A stretch of 48,628 nt of DNA from Streptomyces tailanensis (GTDB taxonomy: Bacteria > Actinomycetota > Actinomycetes > Streptomycetales > Streptomycetaceae): contig NZ_VTHJ01000011.1 of assembly GCF_008386495.1 (NCBI RefSeq), forward strand, positions 122,023 through 170,650, in the 5' to 3' direction. Each line of letters opens with the position of its first letter. The first letter of the stretch is position 1. Shown piece by piece: positions 38,401-45,358 of this stretch. The notes beneath the pieces were generated by a model. The model was not told where the DNA came from, made no database searches, and worked only from the letters and a program-made list of their open reading frames with translations. Position numbers and translations under genes: made by a program.

Positions 38401-39419
38401 GTGTTGGTGACGCCGTACCGGTCGATCCAGTCCAGCCACAGCAGCGGATCACCGAGTACGTCGTCGATGCGCCCGTTGACATGCCGGCAGCGCAGAAAAA
38501 CGTCCCGGACGTTGTAATAGACCATCGTCACGTGGTCGAGCGGCATCCAGATGAGGCTGACGTCCTCTCCGGTGTAGCCCCGCGCCTGGATGACGGCCCA
38601 TTCCCGGGCGGCCACGGAGGCATTGGTGTGCTGGACGCACTTGGGAACGCCGGTACTGCCCGAGGTCAGCAGATTGATGACCGGCGAGTCGGGAGTGGTC
38701 GCGTACCAGTCGGAGTCCCGCTCGTGGGTGATCAGTTCACCGATCTGGAGGATCCGCAGATCCGGCGCCCCCCACAGCCCGTGCAGCCCCGCGAGCGCCG
38801 GAGCCGTACCGGTATCGGTGAGGATCACCGGCCGGTCGAGCAGCTGCCACGCGTTGTGCAGCTTCCGGGTCGTCTCGTTGTGGCTCTCGTACGTCGTCGC
38901 CACCGCGACCGGCGTCGGTACGAACCCGCCGAGCACACAGGCCCAGAACGCGGTCATGTACGCCCGGTGATCCCGGAACTGGAACAGCGCGGCGTCCCCG
39001 GGCCCGAGCCCCGCCGCCCGCAGCCCCCCGAGCACCCGCTCGGCCTCGACGAGCAGCTCGGCGTATGTCTGGAAGTCGTCCGCCTCTCCCCGCCGCACGT
39101 ACAAGGTCCCCTGCTGCGAGCTGAGTTCGGCGGCCTGCCGCAGCCCTTCCTGCAGGGTCATGGGAGCCCCGTCGGGTATGCGCAGCTCGCCGCCGAAGGT
39201 CTCGGAGGAGGGCCGGTCGGTGTCCGACGGCCTGGTGCTCTCGTCGGTGTTCTCCATGTGTACGGGCAAGGGATCAAAATCGCCGCTGTCGGCGGTCCGC
39301 GCCTCCTGTCGTACGACGACGGCGGCGTCACGCACGCCGGGTACCGCGCGGGTGGCGGCGGCGAGACGGGCGGCGACGACGGGTTCGACGCCGGGTGTGG
39401 AGTGGGGTGTGAGGGTCAT
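35397..39419 (-). CDS. A-KR-T starter protein (acyl-AMP ligase type A, PKS-type ketoreductase, carrier)
   Basis: The 1340-residue protein. Residues 75-640 are an adenylate-forming domain closer to acyl/aryl ligases than to amino-acid A domains: [11 protein letters not shown] (252-260), MPLDHVTMVYYNVRDV, WGMSE (403-407), RTGD (511), and the A10 lysine in TASGKIQ. Residues 660-1150 are a complete PKS-type ketoreductase with a structural half (WFFRRQWSRLP onward) and a catalytic half (LVTGGLGGIASDLAG near 915, Lys in QYAAKVGGT, Ser in LFGSVNGEFG, Tyr in GAYSAASAF). T follows with DLGGNSLRA near 1265. A-KR-T proteins are known to load 2-keto acids and reduce them to hydroxy acids (valinomycin, cereulide type); an aryl or acyl substrate is also possible. 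Residues 17-40 look like a leftover A-domain C-terminal piece. The linker has KGAG repeats. The start overlaps the thioesterase stop (ATGA). Confidence 0.9.
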   Translation of the reverse strand: MTLTPHSTPGVEPVVAARLAAATRAVPGVRDAAVVVRQEARTADSGDFDPLPVHMENTDESTRPSDTDRPSSETFGGELRIPDGAPMTLQEGLRQAAELSSQQGTLYVRRGEADDFQTYAELLVEAERVLGGLRAAGLGPGDAALFQFRDHRAYMTAFWACVLGGFVPTPVAVATTYESHNETTRKLHNAWQLLDRPVILTDTGTAPALAGLHGLWGAPDLRILQIGELITHERDSDWYATTPDSPVINLLTSGSTGVPKCVQHTNASVAAREWAVIQARGYTGEDVSLIWMPLDHVTMVYYNVRDVFLRCRHVNGRIDDVLGDPLLWLDWIDRYGVTNTWAPNFAYNLVNECAEEIGRRSWDLSRMREFVNAGEPVVAATSHRFLELLAPHGLRADAMVPCWGMSETCSGVTYTRQSRDDRELGTVVVRQSSLGEDRLVYETSGHKGAVAFTEVGGPIPGVTIRVVGDDGRTLPRDRVGELQIRGVTMLRHYHGNAEANRDAFTEDGWFRTGDLAFVRDGALVIAGRKKDQIIVRGANFVAHELESVVEQVEGVRVTFSAAAGVREPGEGPDRLVIFFVPVRWDPDTLARTFQEVRAALVREAGIAPDVVVPVTDAEFPKTASGKIQRAALVADLRAGRFADRIAGDEEVPDESGSWFFRRQWSRLPAAQAPADKGSSRLVFSADCGTRVVFAEEEQLAGLGLDDEAAVLVGKGRSFAEVDLDRYRVVPGEPEDLRRVLTDVTAHYGPIDSVVFAWPLDDKDDKGAGAREGKGAGPFDDKGAGPAERLAAVTGQLTALIQVLGEFGAPLLLVLTEGAVHVRPGDRVDLGVCALPGLVRTAVAENPLITVRQLDLPADHGQWARAVRTELADPTHTGVVAAREGLRWQPRLRAVDEETEAEGAPPLVAGGLYLVTGGLGGIASDLAGYLLAAYGVRLLLVGRSPAEGAKAARLRDLTDLGEVTYRQVDITDPEQLGAAVAAAEQRWGRPLDGVLHLAAADVSEQWKNLERHTLARESEDGFRAQYAAKVGGTLAIADVLADRPEASLVLFGSVNGEFGGHSFGAYSAASAFLVGFADHWHHELGRSVRCLAWSLWDDIGMSQGQSTAPARRRGFRAIDPERGLRCFLTATALPYHYQLIGLDPANPVIVGELAPDELSVREVLVAYTTDPDAAADPAAVHAALAPVMGELPVPVRLMEVARIPKDGTGAVDTTQLLLDMAPRRSALGKRKYTAPEGELEQRIAAIWSDVLGQKTVGRDDSFFDLGGNSLRATRLLARLAQELAIRLSTHELYENPTVEGMAALAGERPATTETATGSGAETGKAARAGTAAGAAAARAGQ

Positions 39420-40246
39420 CGCGCGCTCCCCGCGAGTTCGGGACTGAGGGACTGACTTACGGACCGGCCGAGGGACTGGCCGAGGGACTGGCCGAGGGAC
39501 TGGCCGAGGTAGGCGACCAAGTCGCTCGGATCGCTCATGAAGTAGAAGTGGCCGCCTGGGTAGAACCGGGTGCGGAAGGCGCCGGTGGTGTGCGCGGCCC
39601 ACCCGTAGAGGGTGTCCTTGGGCGCACGGGGGTCGGCGTCGCCGCTGAGCACGGTGATGGGGGCGTCGAGCGGCGGCCCCGGCTCCACGCGGTGCCGCTC
39701 CCAGAGCGAGAAGTCGGCACGCAGGACGGGCAGCAGCCCCTCCATGACCTCCTCGTCCTCGGCGATCTCGGGCTCGATCCCGCCCAACCGCACCACTTCG
39801 GCGCCGAGTTCGGCGTCGGAGAGCGTGTGCATCACCGGGACGCGCCCGACGGTGCCGGGCGCGGGCTGGGCCGACAGGAACAGCTGACTCGGCTGGGGCC
39901 CGCCCTTCTCCCGCAACGTCTTGGCCACCTCGTACGCCAGCGCCGCACCCCCCGAGTGCCCGAAGAACGCGAACTCCCCGTCCAGCACGGGCCGCAACGC
40001 CTGCGTGAGCACCCTCACCAACGGCCTCACCTCGTTCACCGGTTCCTCGGCGATCCGGTTCTGCCGCCCCGGCAACTGCACAGCCACGAGCTCGACCTCC
40101 GCCCCCAGCAACCGCGCCCACTCCCCGTAGGCCCCGGCCCCGGCCCCCGCATGCGGAAAACAAATAAGCCGAGCCCGAGCACGAGGCCGCCGAGCCCGCC
40201 AGATCCAGGGCGTCTCAACAAGAAGATCGGGACTGTATTCAGACAT
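39416..40246 (-). CDS. Type II (editing) thioesterase
   Basis: The 276-residue alpha/beta hydrolase of the external NRPS/PKS thioesterase family has LICFPHAGAGAGAYGEW near the N-terminus, the nucleophile elbow FGHSGGAALAYEVA, an acidic residue after TVLSGDADP, and the catalytic His in YPGGHFYFM. Such enzymes clear wrongly loaded or stalled groups from carrier proteins. The C-terminus ends in an unusual tandem repeat (GQSL three times, then GRSVSQSL), encoded by 12-bp units GGGACTGGCCGA at about 39471-39507. It is the first gene of the leftward NRPS operon; start ATG 40246 follows GGAGGA. It overlaps the A-KR-T gene by four bases. Confidence 0.93.
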   Translation of the reverse strand: MSEYSPDLLVETPWIWRARRPRARARLICFPHAGAGAGAYGEWARLLGAEVELVAVQLPGRQNRIAEEPVNEVRPLVRVLTQALRPVLDGEFAFFGHSGGAALAYEVAKTLREKGGPQPSQLFLSAQPAPGTVGRVPVMHTLSDAELGAEVVRLGGIEPEIAEDEEVMEGLLPVLRADFSLWERHRVEPGPPLDAPITVLSGDADPRAPKDTLYGWAAHTTGAFRTRFYPGGHFYFMSDPSDLVAYLGQSLGQSLGQSLGRSVSQSLSPELAGSAR

Positions 40247-40339
40247 GCGTGTCCTCCATAGGAGTTCTGGGAGTTCAGAGAGTTCAAATGCAAAAGGGAG
40301 CGACCGAAAATTCACGGCCCCTGCGGCCGCGCCCCCAAA

Positions 40340-40391
40340 GGGGCGCGGGGCTGTGTCGATCTGCGGCTCCGCCGCGTGGGCGCGACCAGCC
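40340..40391. repeat. Interspersed repeat, copy D (reverse orientation), upstream of the NRPS operon
   Basis: GGGGCGCGGGGCTGTGTCGA, TCTGCGGCTCCGCCGCG, then TGGGCGCGACCAGCC: the reverse complement of the copies at 4722, 11551 and 26442. It fills much of the 208 bases between the StrR-like stop and the thioesterase start, so it lies in the leader/promoter region of the NRPS operon. Confidence 0.75.
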
Positions 40392-40454
40392 ACAAACAAC
40401 CCGCACTCGCCGCCCAAACAAGCCACCCCTACGGCGACTAGGCGAATCGACGCC

Positions 40455-41582
40455 TCAACCCCGCCGCATCTCAAGCTCATTGGCCAACCGCAACCAATGA
40501 TCCGCACACCTCCGCGCCGCCTGCGCGAGCATCGGTGCCCGATGCCCCGGCACGCTCCGAGCCAACCGCTGCCACTTCGCCTCGTCCCCGATCGAATGCA
40601 CGCTGAGCATCTGCAACAACATCCGCCCCGCCTCGGTCCGCAACGACGGATCCTTACGAATATTCGGCAGAATCAACCCGATAGCCGCAGCCGACATACG
40701 CGACCCCTCACGCCCGGCGGCACCACCGGAACCAACAGCCCGACCGGAACCGACAGCCCCACCTGAACCCACGTCGCCACCTGGCCCGGCGGCGCCACCC
40801 TTCGGCTGAACCGGCGGAGCCACCGGCAAGGGCCCCTCCCCCCGCCGTATCCGATCCCGCACATCCTTCGCCGTGGCCGTGGCGATCCCGGCCCGCTCGG
40901 CGATCTCGCGGAGCGACGCCGTGGGGTTCGCGGCGATGACCTGGCTCGCCCGCAACCGCCCCTCGGTCGCCTGCAACGGCCGTACGCGCCCGTCCCGGCC
41001 GACACGGGGCGCGTTCAACTGGTCACTTCGCCCCGTTGAACGCCGGCGGATCGCCGCGACGGTGCTGGGGGCGAGCCCGGCGTTGGAGGCGACGCGGCGG
41101 TCGGACCAGTAGGGGTGGGTCTTGAGGATGCGTTCGGCGGCGGCCGTGCGGTCGGCCTGCGACAGCGGAAGCCCGTGCGCGATGTTGAGCTCGACGGAGA
41201 GGGCGAAGACCTCGTCCTCGCCACCGTCGAAGTACTCGACCTCGATGGTGCCGGCCCCGCGCAGCCGGGCCGCGGCGAGCCGGTGCATGCCGTCGATGAC
41301 CCTCATGGTCGGCTGGTGGACCAGGATCGGCGGCAGCGGCTCCTCCTGCTCGGCGAGCATCCGCACATGGTCGCGGTTCTCGCCGCCGAGCCGCGGCGAG
41401 TCGGAGGCGTCGAGCGAGTCGATGTCCACGACCGCGGTACGCCGCCGAGCTCGCCCCGGCTCACCGACGGGCCCGGCGCCGGTCGGCGGCGCGTCGGTGC
41501 CCGCCGCGACGGCCAGACGCAGGCCCGGCCTGGGGCCTTCCCGGCGGTCAGTGGTTTCGGCGTGAGCGCCTGAGACGTTCAT
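40455..41582 (-). CDS. StrR-like pathway-specific activator (ParB-type N-terminal domain)
   Basis: The 375-residue protein has the ParB/sulfiredoxin-like fold in residues 48-150 (VVDIDSL, SPRLGGENRDHVRMLAE, LPPILVHQPTMRVIDGMHRLAAARLRG, VEYFDG, LNIAHGLPLSQADR). Helix-turn-helix stretches follow (WSDRRVASNAGLAPSTVAAIRRR and ASLREIAERAGIATATAKDVRDR), then a Gly-rich low-complexity linker and a helical C-terminus. This is the layout of StrR, the streptomycin activator, and of regulators in glycopeptide and other NRPS clusters. It most likely switches on the NRPS operon directly downstream. StrR target genes in streptomycin are themselves under A-factor control; here an ARE-like palindrome at 41656-41681 lies 74 bases before its start. 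ATG 41582 follows GGGGAGGAG. Confidence 0.9.
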   Translation of the reverse strand: MNVSGAHAETTDRREGPRPGLRLAVAAGTDAPPTGAGPVGEPGRARRRTAVVDIDSLDASDSPRLGGENRDHVRMLAEQEEPLPPILVHQPTMRVIDGMHRLAAARLRGAGTIEVEYFDGGEDEVFALSVELNIAHGLPLSQADRTAAAERILKTHPYWSDRRVASNAGLAPSTVAAIRRRSTGRSDQLNAPRVGRDGRVRPLQATEGRLRASQVIAANPTASLREIAERAGIATATAKDVRDRIRRGEGPLPVAPPVQPKGGAAGPGGDVGSGGAVGSGRAVGSGGAAGREGSRMSAAAIGLILPNIRKDPSLRTEAGRMLLQMLSVHSIGDEAKWQRLARSVPGHRAPMLAQAARRCADHWLRLANELEMRRG

Positions 41583-41655
41583 GACGTGTTCGCTCCTCCC
41601 CGTACGGGCGGGCCACAGCTCTGCTTTCCCCCGTGGCCCTCTCAACCGTCGCCAA

Positions 41656-41681
41656 AAACATACCAGGCGCGCGGATTGTTT
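41656..41681. promoter_or_regulatory. ARE-like palindrome upstream of the StrR-like gene
   Basis: AAACATACC, 8-base spacer AGGCGCGC, GGATTGTTT. The left arm is identical to the perfect site at 11418; the right arm differs at three positions. It is placed 74-99 bases before the StrR-like start, where receptor binding would block transcription. Confidence 0.75.
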
Positions 41682-41754
41682 CAGCCCCTCGTGCACCGGT
41701 TTCTCGCCGCGGGATCCCTCGCCACACTCCGGCGTATGGGCATAAAAACGGCCC

Positions 41755-41788
41755 GCAGCCGTGCCCCGGGGGATGTAGGCACGGCTGC
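41755..41788 (-). terminator. Stem-loop downstream of the AvaR2-like gene
   Basis: An 11-bp perfect stem, GCAGCCGTGCC with GGCACGGCTGC, 12-base loop, about 100 bases beyond the leftward receptor gene. It would insulate that gene from the StrR-like promoter. Confidence 0.6.
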
Positions 41789-41863
41789 GAGAGTCTGTTT
41801 TGCCAGCAAATCAGGGGTATCCGTCTGGAGGCTTCACCCTGACCGCCGACTGCCCCTCCATCA

Positions 41864-41889
41864 AAACATACCGGCATCGCGGTTTTCAA
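41864..41889. promoter_or_regulatory. ARE-like palindrome overlapping the end of the receptor gene
   Basis: AAACATACC, spacer GGCATCGC, GGTTTTCAA. It has the same left arm and spacing as 11418 and 41656. It overlaps the last codons of the leftward receptor gene and lies about 280 bases before the StrR-like start; it may be a second, distal operator for that promoter. Confidence 0.6.
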
Positions 41890-42539
41890 TACCGGCGATT
41901 CAGGCGCCTCGCCCCGCTCGCCGCGAGAGAACCAGGCGCCACCGAGGGCGCCGACGCACGCAGATTCGACGTCCGGGCCAGCCGGGGCAGCAACAGCCGC
42001 CAGAAGCGGGTCAGGGAGTCGGGGGAGAACCAGCGGGGGTCATGTCGACCCAGGGATTCCAGGCCGGCGGTGGCGGCGACGACCACGGCGGCCGCGTCCT
42101 CGGCGGAGACACCGCGCGCGAGGGCCCCCTCCGCGGCGGCCCGGACCAGTACGCCCTCCACCCACTCCTGCCAGACCTGCCGCACCCCGGCGCCGGCCCG
42201 CTCCCGCCCGACCCCGTCACTCAGGCCGAACCCGGCGCGCAGCACGGCGTCACGGCCGAGGGCGGCGACCAGAGCATAGGTGGCGTCGATGAGCGACTGG
42301 AGGGTGTCGTCGGCCTCCCGGGCGGTGATGCGGTCCAGGCGCAGCGCCGCCGCATGGCCGACCGCGTCGGCGAGGTCCGCCTTGCTGGCGAAGTGGAAGT
42401 GCAGCGCCCCGCTGCTCACCCCGGCCCGGGCGCTGATCATGGACAGGGACGCCGTCTCGAACCCGTCACGGTCGAACAGCTCGGCGGCGGACTCGATCAG
42501 CGCGTTACGCGTACGCACCGCGCGCTCCTGCTTGGCCAT
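41886..42539 (-). CDS. ArpA/ScbR-family TetR receptor (AvaR2-like or pseudo-receptor)
   Basis: The 217-residue protein has the characteristic head of butyrolactone receptors, MAKQERAVRTRNALIESAAELFDRDGFETASLSMI, and the recognition helix VSSGALHFHFASK. A conserved Trp region (VWQEWVEGVL) matches the ligand-pocket part of the family. It is transcribed toward the StrR-like gene. By position (aco, receptor, P450, receptor) it corresponds to avaR2 of the avenolide locus. Whether it binds a signalling molecule or is a ligand-blind pseudo-receptor cannot be told by eye. The Arg-rich C-terminal tail (about 25 residues) is longer than in ArpA. An ARE-like palindrome (42639-42656) lies about 100 bases before its start, suggesting autoregulation or cross-regulation. 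Confidence 0.9.
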   Translation of the reverse strand: MAKQERAVRTRNALIESAAELFDRDGFETASLSMISARAGVSSGALHFHFASKADLADAVGHAAALRLDRITAREADDTLQSLIDATYALVAALGRDAVLRAGFGLSDGVGRERAGAGVRQVWQEWVEGVLVRAAAEGALARGVSAEDAAAVVVAATAGLESLGRHDPRWFSPDSLTRFWRLLLPRLARTSNLRASAPSVAPGSLAASGARRLNRRY

Positions 42540-42638
42540 GAGGGCGCTCCGTCACTACGCGGGAACCTGGCAGACCTGTGCGCTCGGGACGCCCCCGCTG
42601 GACCCCTGGCCCGCTCCCTAGCTCACCCTTACGGTACC

Positions 42639-42656
42639 AAACCGCCCTCGCGGTTT
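42639..42656. promoter_or_regulatory. ARE-like palindrome upstream of the AvaR2-like gene
   Basis: AAACCG, spacer CCCTCG, CGGTTT: a perfect 6-6-6 palindrome with the same CC-N8-GG core as the other sites. It lies 100-117 bases before the receptor start. Confidence 0.65.
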
Positions 42657-42820
42657 CTAGATGGCCACTGAACGGATCAGACGTTAGGTGCACCGTTCAT
42701 AACGGTAGGTACCCGAACCGGAGCCCACGCCACCGGAATCATCACCCCCGCTCAAGGGACACGGGATGTGCACACGAGCGACACGGACACCGGCGCGGGG
42801 TGGGACGCACCCGGACACAC

Positions 42821-42860
42821 GTGTGCCCCGCGGCCGCCGGAGTTCGGCCGCGGGGCACAC
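42821..42860 (-). terminator. Strong stem-loop terminator of the avenolide-type P450 gene
   Basis: A 16-bp perfect stem, GTGTGCCCCGCGGCCG with its complement, 8-base loop, 45 bases beyond the leftward P450 stop. Confidence 0.8.
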
Positions 42861-42904
42861 GCTGATCCTGATCCCCCCTCAACACCGTTGCGCAGGGCGC
42901 CCGT

Positions 42905-44134
42905 TCACTCGGAGCGCAGCACCACAGGAAGGGAGGCGTAACCGTTGAAGAGGAAGGTGGGCATCGGCCGGAGCTCCGCCACGGGCCTCGCGAGCCGCAT
43001 GTCGGGGAACCGGCCGAAGAGCGCCTCCAGGGCGATGGCGGACTCCATGCGGCCCAGGGGCATGCCCAGGCAGCGGTGGACGCCGTGTCCGAAGCCGAGG
43101 GAGTCCCGGTCGGTGCGCAGCACGTCGAAGACGGCCGCGTCGTCCCCGTACCGCTCCGGATCGAGGCCCGGGGCGGCGAAGTTGACGATGATCGGGTCGC
43201 CCTGCTTGATCGTGGTGCCGTCGTCCAGCGTGATGTCCTCGACGGCGAACCGCAGCGGGACGTACGCCGGGGGGTTGTGCACCCGGACGGTCTCGTCGAC
43301 CACGTCCGTCCAGCTCGCCCGGCCGGACCGTACGTGCTCCAGTTGGTCGGGGCGGTCGAGCAGCGCGGCGACGGCGTTGCAGATCGCCCCGGTCGTGGTC
43401 TCCTGACCGGCGGCGATCATGAGGTACAGGCTGTCGACCAGTTCCTGCTCGCTGAGCTTGTCGTCCTCGTCGCGGGCCGTGATCAGTGCGGAGGTGAGGT
43501 CGTCGCCGGGGTCGACCCGCTTGAGGGCGACGAGTTCGGCCAGCATCTCGCCGATCCGTATGCGGGCCGCGTTGATCTCCGAGGGGGTCGCCGAGGTGCT
43601 GACGGTGGTGCCGATGGCGTCGGCCAGCGGGAGCCTGGACCCCTCGGGCACACCGAAGAGTTCGCAGATCACCCGCATGGGCAGCAGCGCCGCGAAGGCG
43701 GGCAGCAGGTCGGTCTCCTGCCCGGCGGGCAGGGCCGCCAGGCCGTCGGTGAGCGCGGCGGACATCTCCTCGACCCAGGGTCTGAGCAGTTCGGTCCGCC
43801 GTGTGGTGAAGGCGCCGGCGATCAGCCGCCGCAGCCGGGCATGGTCGGCGCCGTAGGAGAAGAGCATGGTCTTCGCCGACACCCAGGGGTAGAGCGGCCA
43901 CTCCTCGGTGATGTGCCCCTCGATGTAGGCCGGCCAGTGCTGCCGGGGGTCCCGGGACACGCGCGGATCGGCGAGCAGCTGCTTGACGTACCGGTGGCGG
44001 TTGGCGGCCCAGGCCGTCACCCCGCCCGGCAGGCTCACCTCGGCGACCGCGCCGCGTTCCCGCAGCGCGGCGGTCTCACCGGCCAGATCGCGTGCCGTGG
44101 GATCCAGAGCGTACGGGCAGGCGATGGTCTTCAT
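42905..44134 (-). CDS. Cytochrome P450, CYP17-like (butenolide biosynthesis)
   Basis: The 409-residue bacterial P450 has a normal catalytic set: I-helix [10 protein letters not shown], ExxR as ETVR, and heme loop [15 protein letters not shown]. In S. avermitilis a P450 (Cyp17) beside avaR1 oxidises the side chain of avenolide. Here the gene sits 101 bases downstream of the AvaR1-like receptor and is read in the same direction. This synteny, not a unique motif, supports the assignment. Similar P450s also tailor peptides, so a role in NRPS product modification cannot be excluded. The start at 44134 has GGAGAG about 12 bases upstream. Confidence 0.88.
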   Translation of the reverse strand: MKTIACPYALDPTARDLAGETAALRERGAVAEVSLPGGVTAWAANRHRYVKQLLADPRVSRDPRQHWPAYIEGHITEEWPLYPWVSAKTMLFSYGADHARLRRLIAGAFTTRRTELLRPWVEEMSAALTDGLAALPAGQETDLLPAFAALLPMRVICELFGVPEGSRLPLADAIGTTVSTSATPSEINAARIRIGEMLAELVALKRVDPGDDLTSALITARDEDDKLSEQELVDSLYLMIAAGQETTTGAICNAVAALLDRPDQLEHVRSGRASWTDVVDETVRVHNPPAYVPLRFAVEDITLDDGTTIKQGDPIIVNFAAPGLDPERYGDDAAVFDVLRTDRDSLGFGHGVHRCLGMPLGRMESAIALEALFGRFPDMRLARPVAELRPMPTFLFNGYASLPVVLRSE

Positions 44135-44235
44135 CAGACGGTGCTCTCCGTTCGGTCGGTCGATCGGTCTTGCACTTGGCAGTTCCCGCACCCGGCTGAA
44201 CAGTGCCCCCGTGGCGCACCGTTGATCGTGCGCGC

Positions 44236-44913
44236 TCAGCCGAGCGCGACTTCCTCTCCCGCCCGGTCCTGCGCCCGGGCGGCTTCCCACACGTACTGCG
44301 CCCTCGCGGGCGTGAAGTCCAGTCGTACGAGGACGCCCGGGACGGCGATCGAGGACATCAGGTGCCGGTACAGGTCGGACACGCGCTGCACCATGTCCCG
44401 GTGCTGCGTCAGGATGTGCGACAGCACCTGGACTCCGGTGAAGCAGCCGACGAACACCCTCGCGATGGAGGGCACGTCCGTGTCGGGCAGCAGTTCGCCG
44501 TCCGCCTTGGCCTTCGCGAACATCTCCTCCGAGCGCTCCACCCAGGCGCGCATGGGCACCTGCCGGTCCAGACCGTCGAGCGCGCCCTGCTCCACCGTGA
44601 GGCGGACACTGCCGCGCACCAGCGGGTCACCCTCGCCGAGCAGATACGCCAGCAACAGGGCCTCGTCGATCGCCGACTGCAGCGTCAACTCCTGTTCCTT
44701 GACGGTGGGCACGGCGTTGACCTGCGTGGCGAGGACCTCTTGGGCGAGCTCCTCCTTCGACGCGAAGTGGAAGTACAGCGCTCCCTTCGTGACGCCAGCC
44801 TTCTTGAGGATCTGGGAGATGGTCGCCGCCTCGTATCCGACCTCGTCGAACACGGCGGCCGCCGCCACGACGATCTTCTCCCGCGTCCTGATCGCTCGTT
44901 CTTGCCGCGCCAC
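44236..44913 (-). CDS. ArpA/ScbR-family butenolide/butyrolactone receptor (AvaR1-like)
   Basis: The 225-residue TetR-type receptor has a near-canonical head: [55 protein letters not shown]. This matches true receptors such as ScbR and AvaR1 more closely than the second receptor does. The pocket Trp is visible in [15 protein letters not shown] at 44913 gives the usual MARQERA start with GGAGG nine bases upstream; GTG 44916 is possible. It is divergent from the acyl-CoA oxidase, with matching 22-24-base operators near each start (44942-44963 and 45278-45302). It therefore probably represses itself and the oxidase until the signal accumulates. Confidence 0.93.
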   Translation of the reverse strand: MARQERAIRTREKIVVAAAAVFDEVGYEAATISQILKKAGVTKGALYFHFASKEELAQEVLATQVNAVPTVKEQELTLQSAIDEALLLAYLLGEGDPLVRGSVRLTVEQGALDGLDRQVPMRAWVERSEEMFAKAKADGELLPDTDVPSIARVFVGCFTGVQVLSHILTQHRDMVQRVSDLYRHLMSSIAVPGVLVRLDFTPARAQYVWEAARAQDRAGEEVALG

Positions 44914-44941
44914 CACACACCACCTCCGTACACCACCGCAA

Positions 44942-44963
44942 AAAAATACCGTCAGGTTCGTAT
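44942..44963. promoter_or_regulatory. ARE upstream of the AvaR1-like gene
   Basis: AAAAATACC, GTCA, GGTTCGTAT, 29-50 bases before the receptor start. It shares the arm GGTTCGTAT and the CC-N4-GG core with the site before the oxidase gene. Confidence 0.7.
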
Positions 44964-45079
44964 GCTATGCAGGGTGACGCTCCGTAGGCAAGTGCGGCTC
45001 GGCCACTCTGCGCGCCGACGGTTCGGAGCAGCCGTCCGGCAGTCATCGAGCCGCGAAACCGACCGGCGAGAACGAGAAT

Positions 45080-45099
45080 AAAACCGCTCTCCCGGTTTT
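45080..45099. promoter_or_regulatory. ARE-like palindrome mid-way in the divergent receptor/oxidase promoter
   Basis: AAAACCG, spacer CTCTCC, CGGTTTT: perfect 7-6-7 palindrome of the CC-N8-GG class, like 42639-42656. Confidence 0.65.
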
Positions 45100-45277
45100 T
45101 CAACCTCCCTCACACCCGCCCCGCCGGAGCCCCGTCCGCCACCCGGTGCGACCTCATAAGAGCAGGCCGGAACGGCAACTGCCGGTTCCGAAGCGGAACC
45201 TCGCACTACTCCCCCGGTAGGCGACGACTGACGTTCAGGTCTCACAAGGTGCCAGAGAACCAGCAGAAGGGTCTTGA

Positions 45278-45302
45278 ATAAAAACCGGTTGGTTCGTATC
45301 TT
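45278..45302. promoter_or_regulatory. ARE upstream of the acyl-CoA oxidase gene
   Basis: AAAAACC, GGTT, GGTTCGTAT. Read on the other strand, GATACGAACCAACCGG is very close to the classical ArpA site in the adpA promoter as I remember it. It lies about 57-81 bases before the oxidase start. Confidence 0.8.
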
Positions 45303-45358
45303 CTGAGCCGTGCGATCCCACACTACTGGGCTCTAATCAGGGGGAAGAGGTCGTGACC

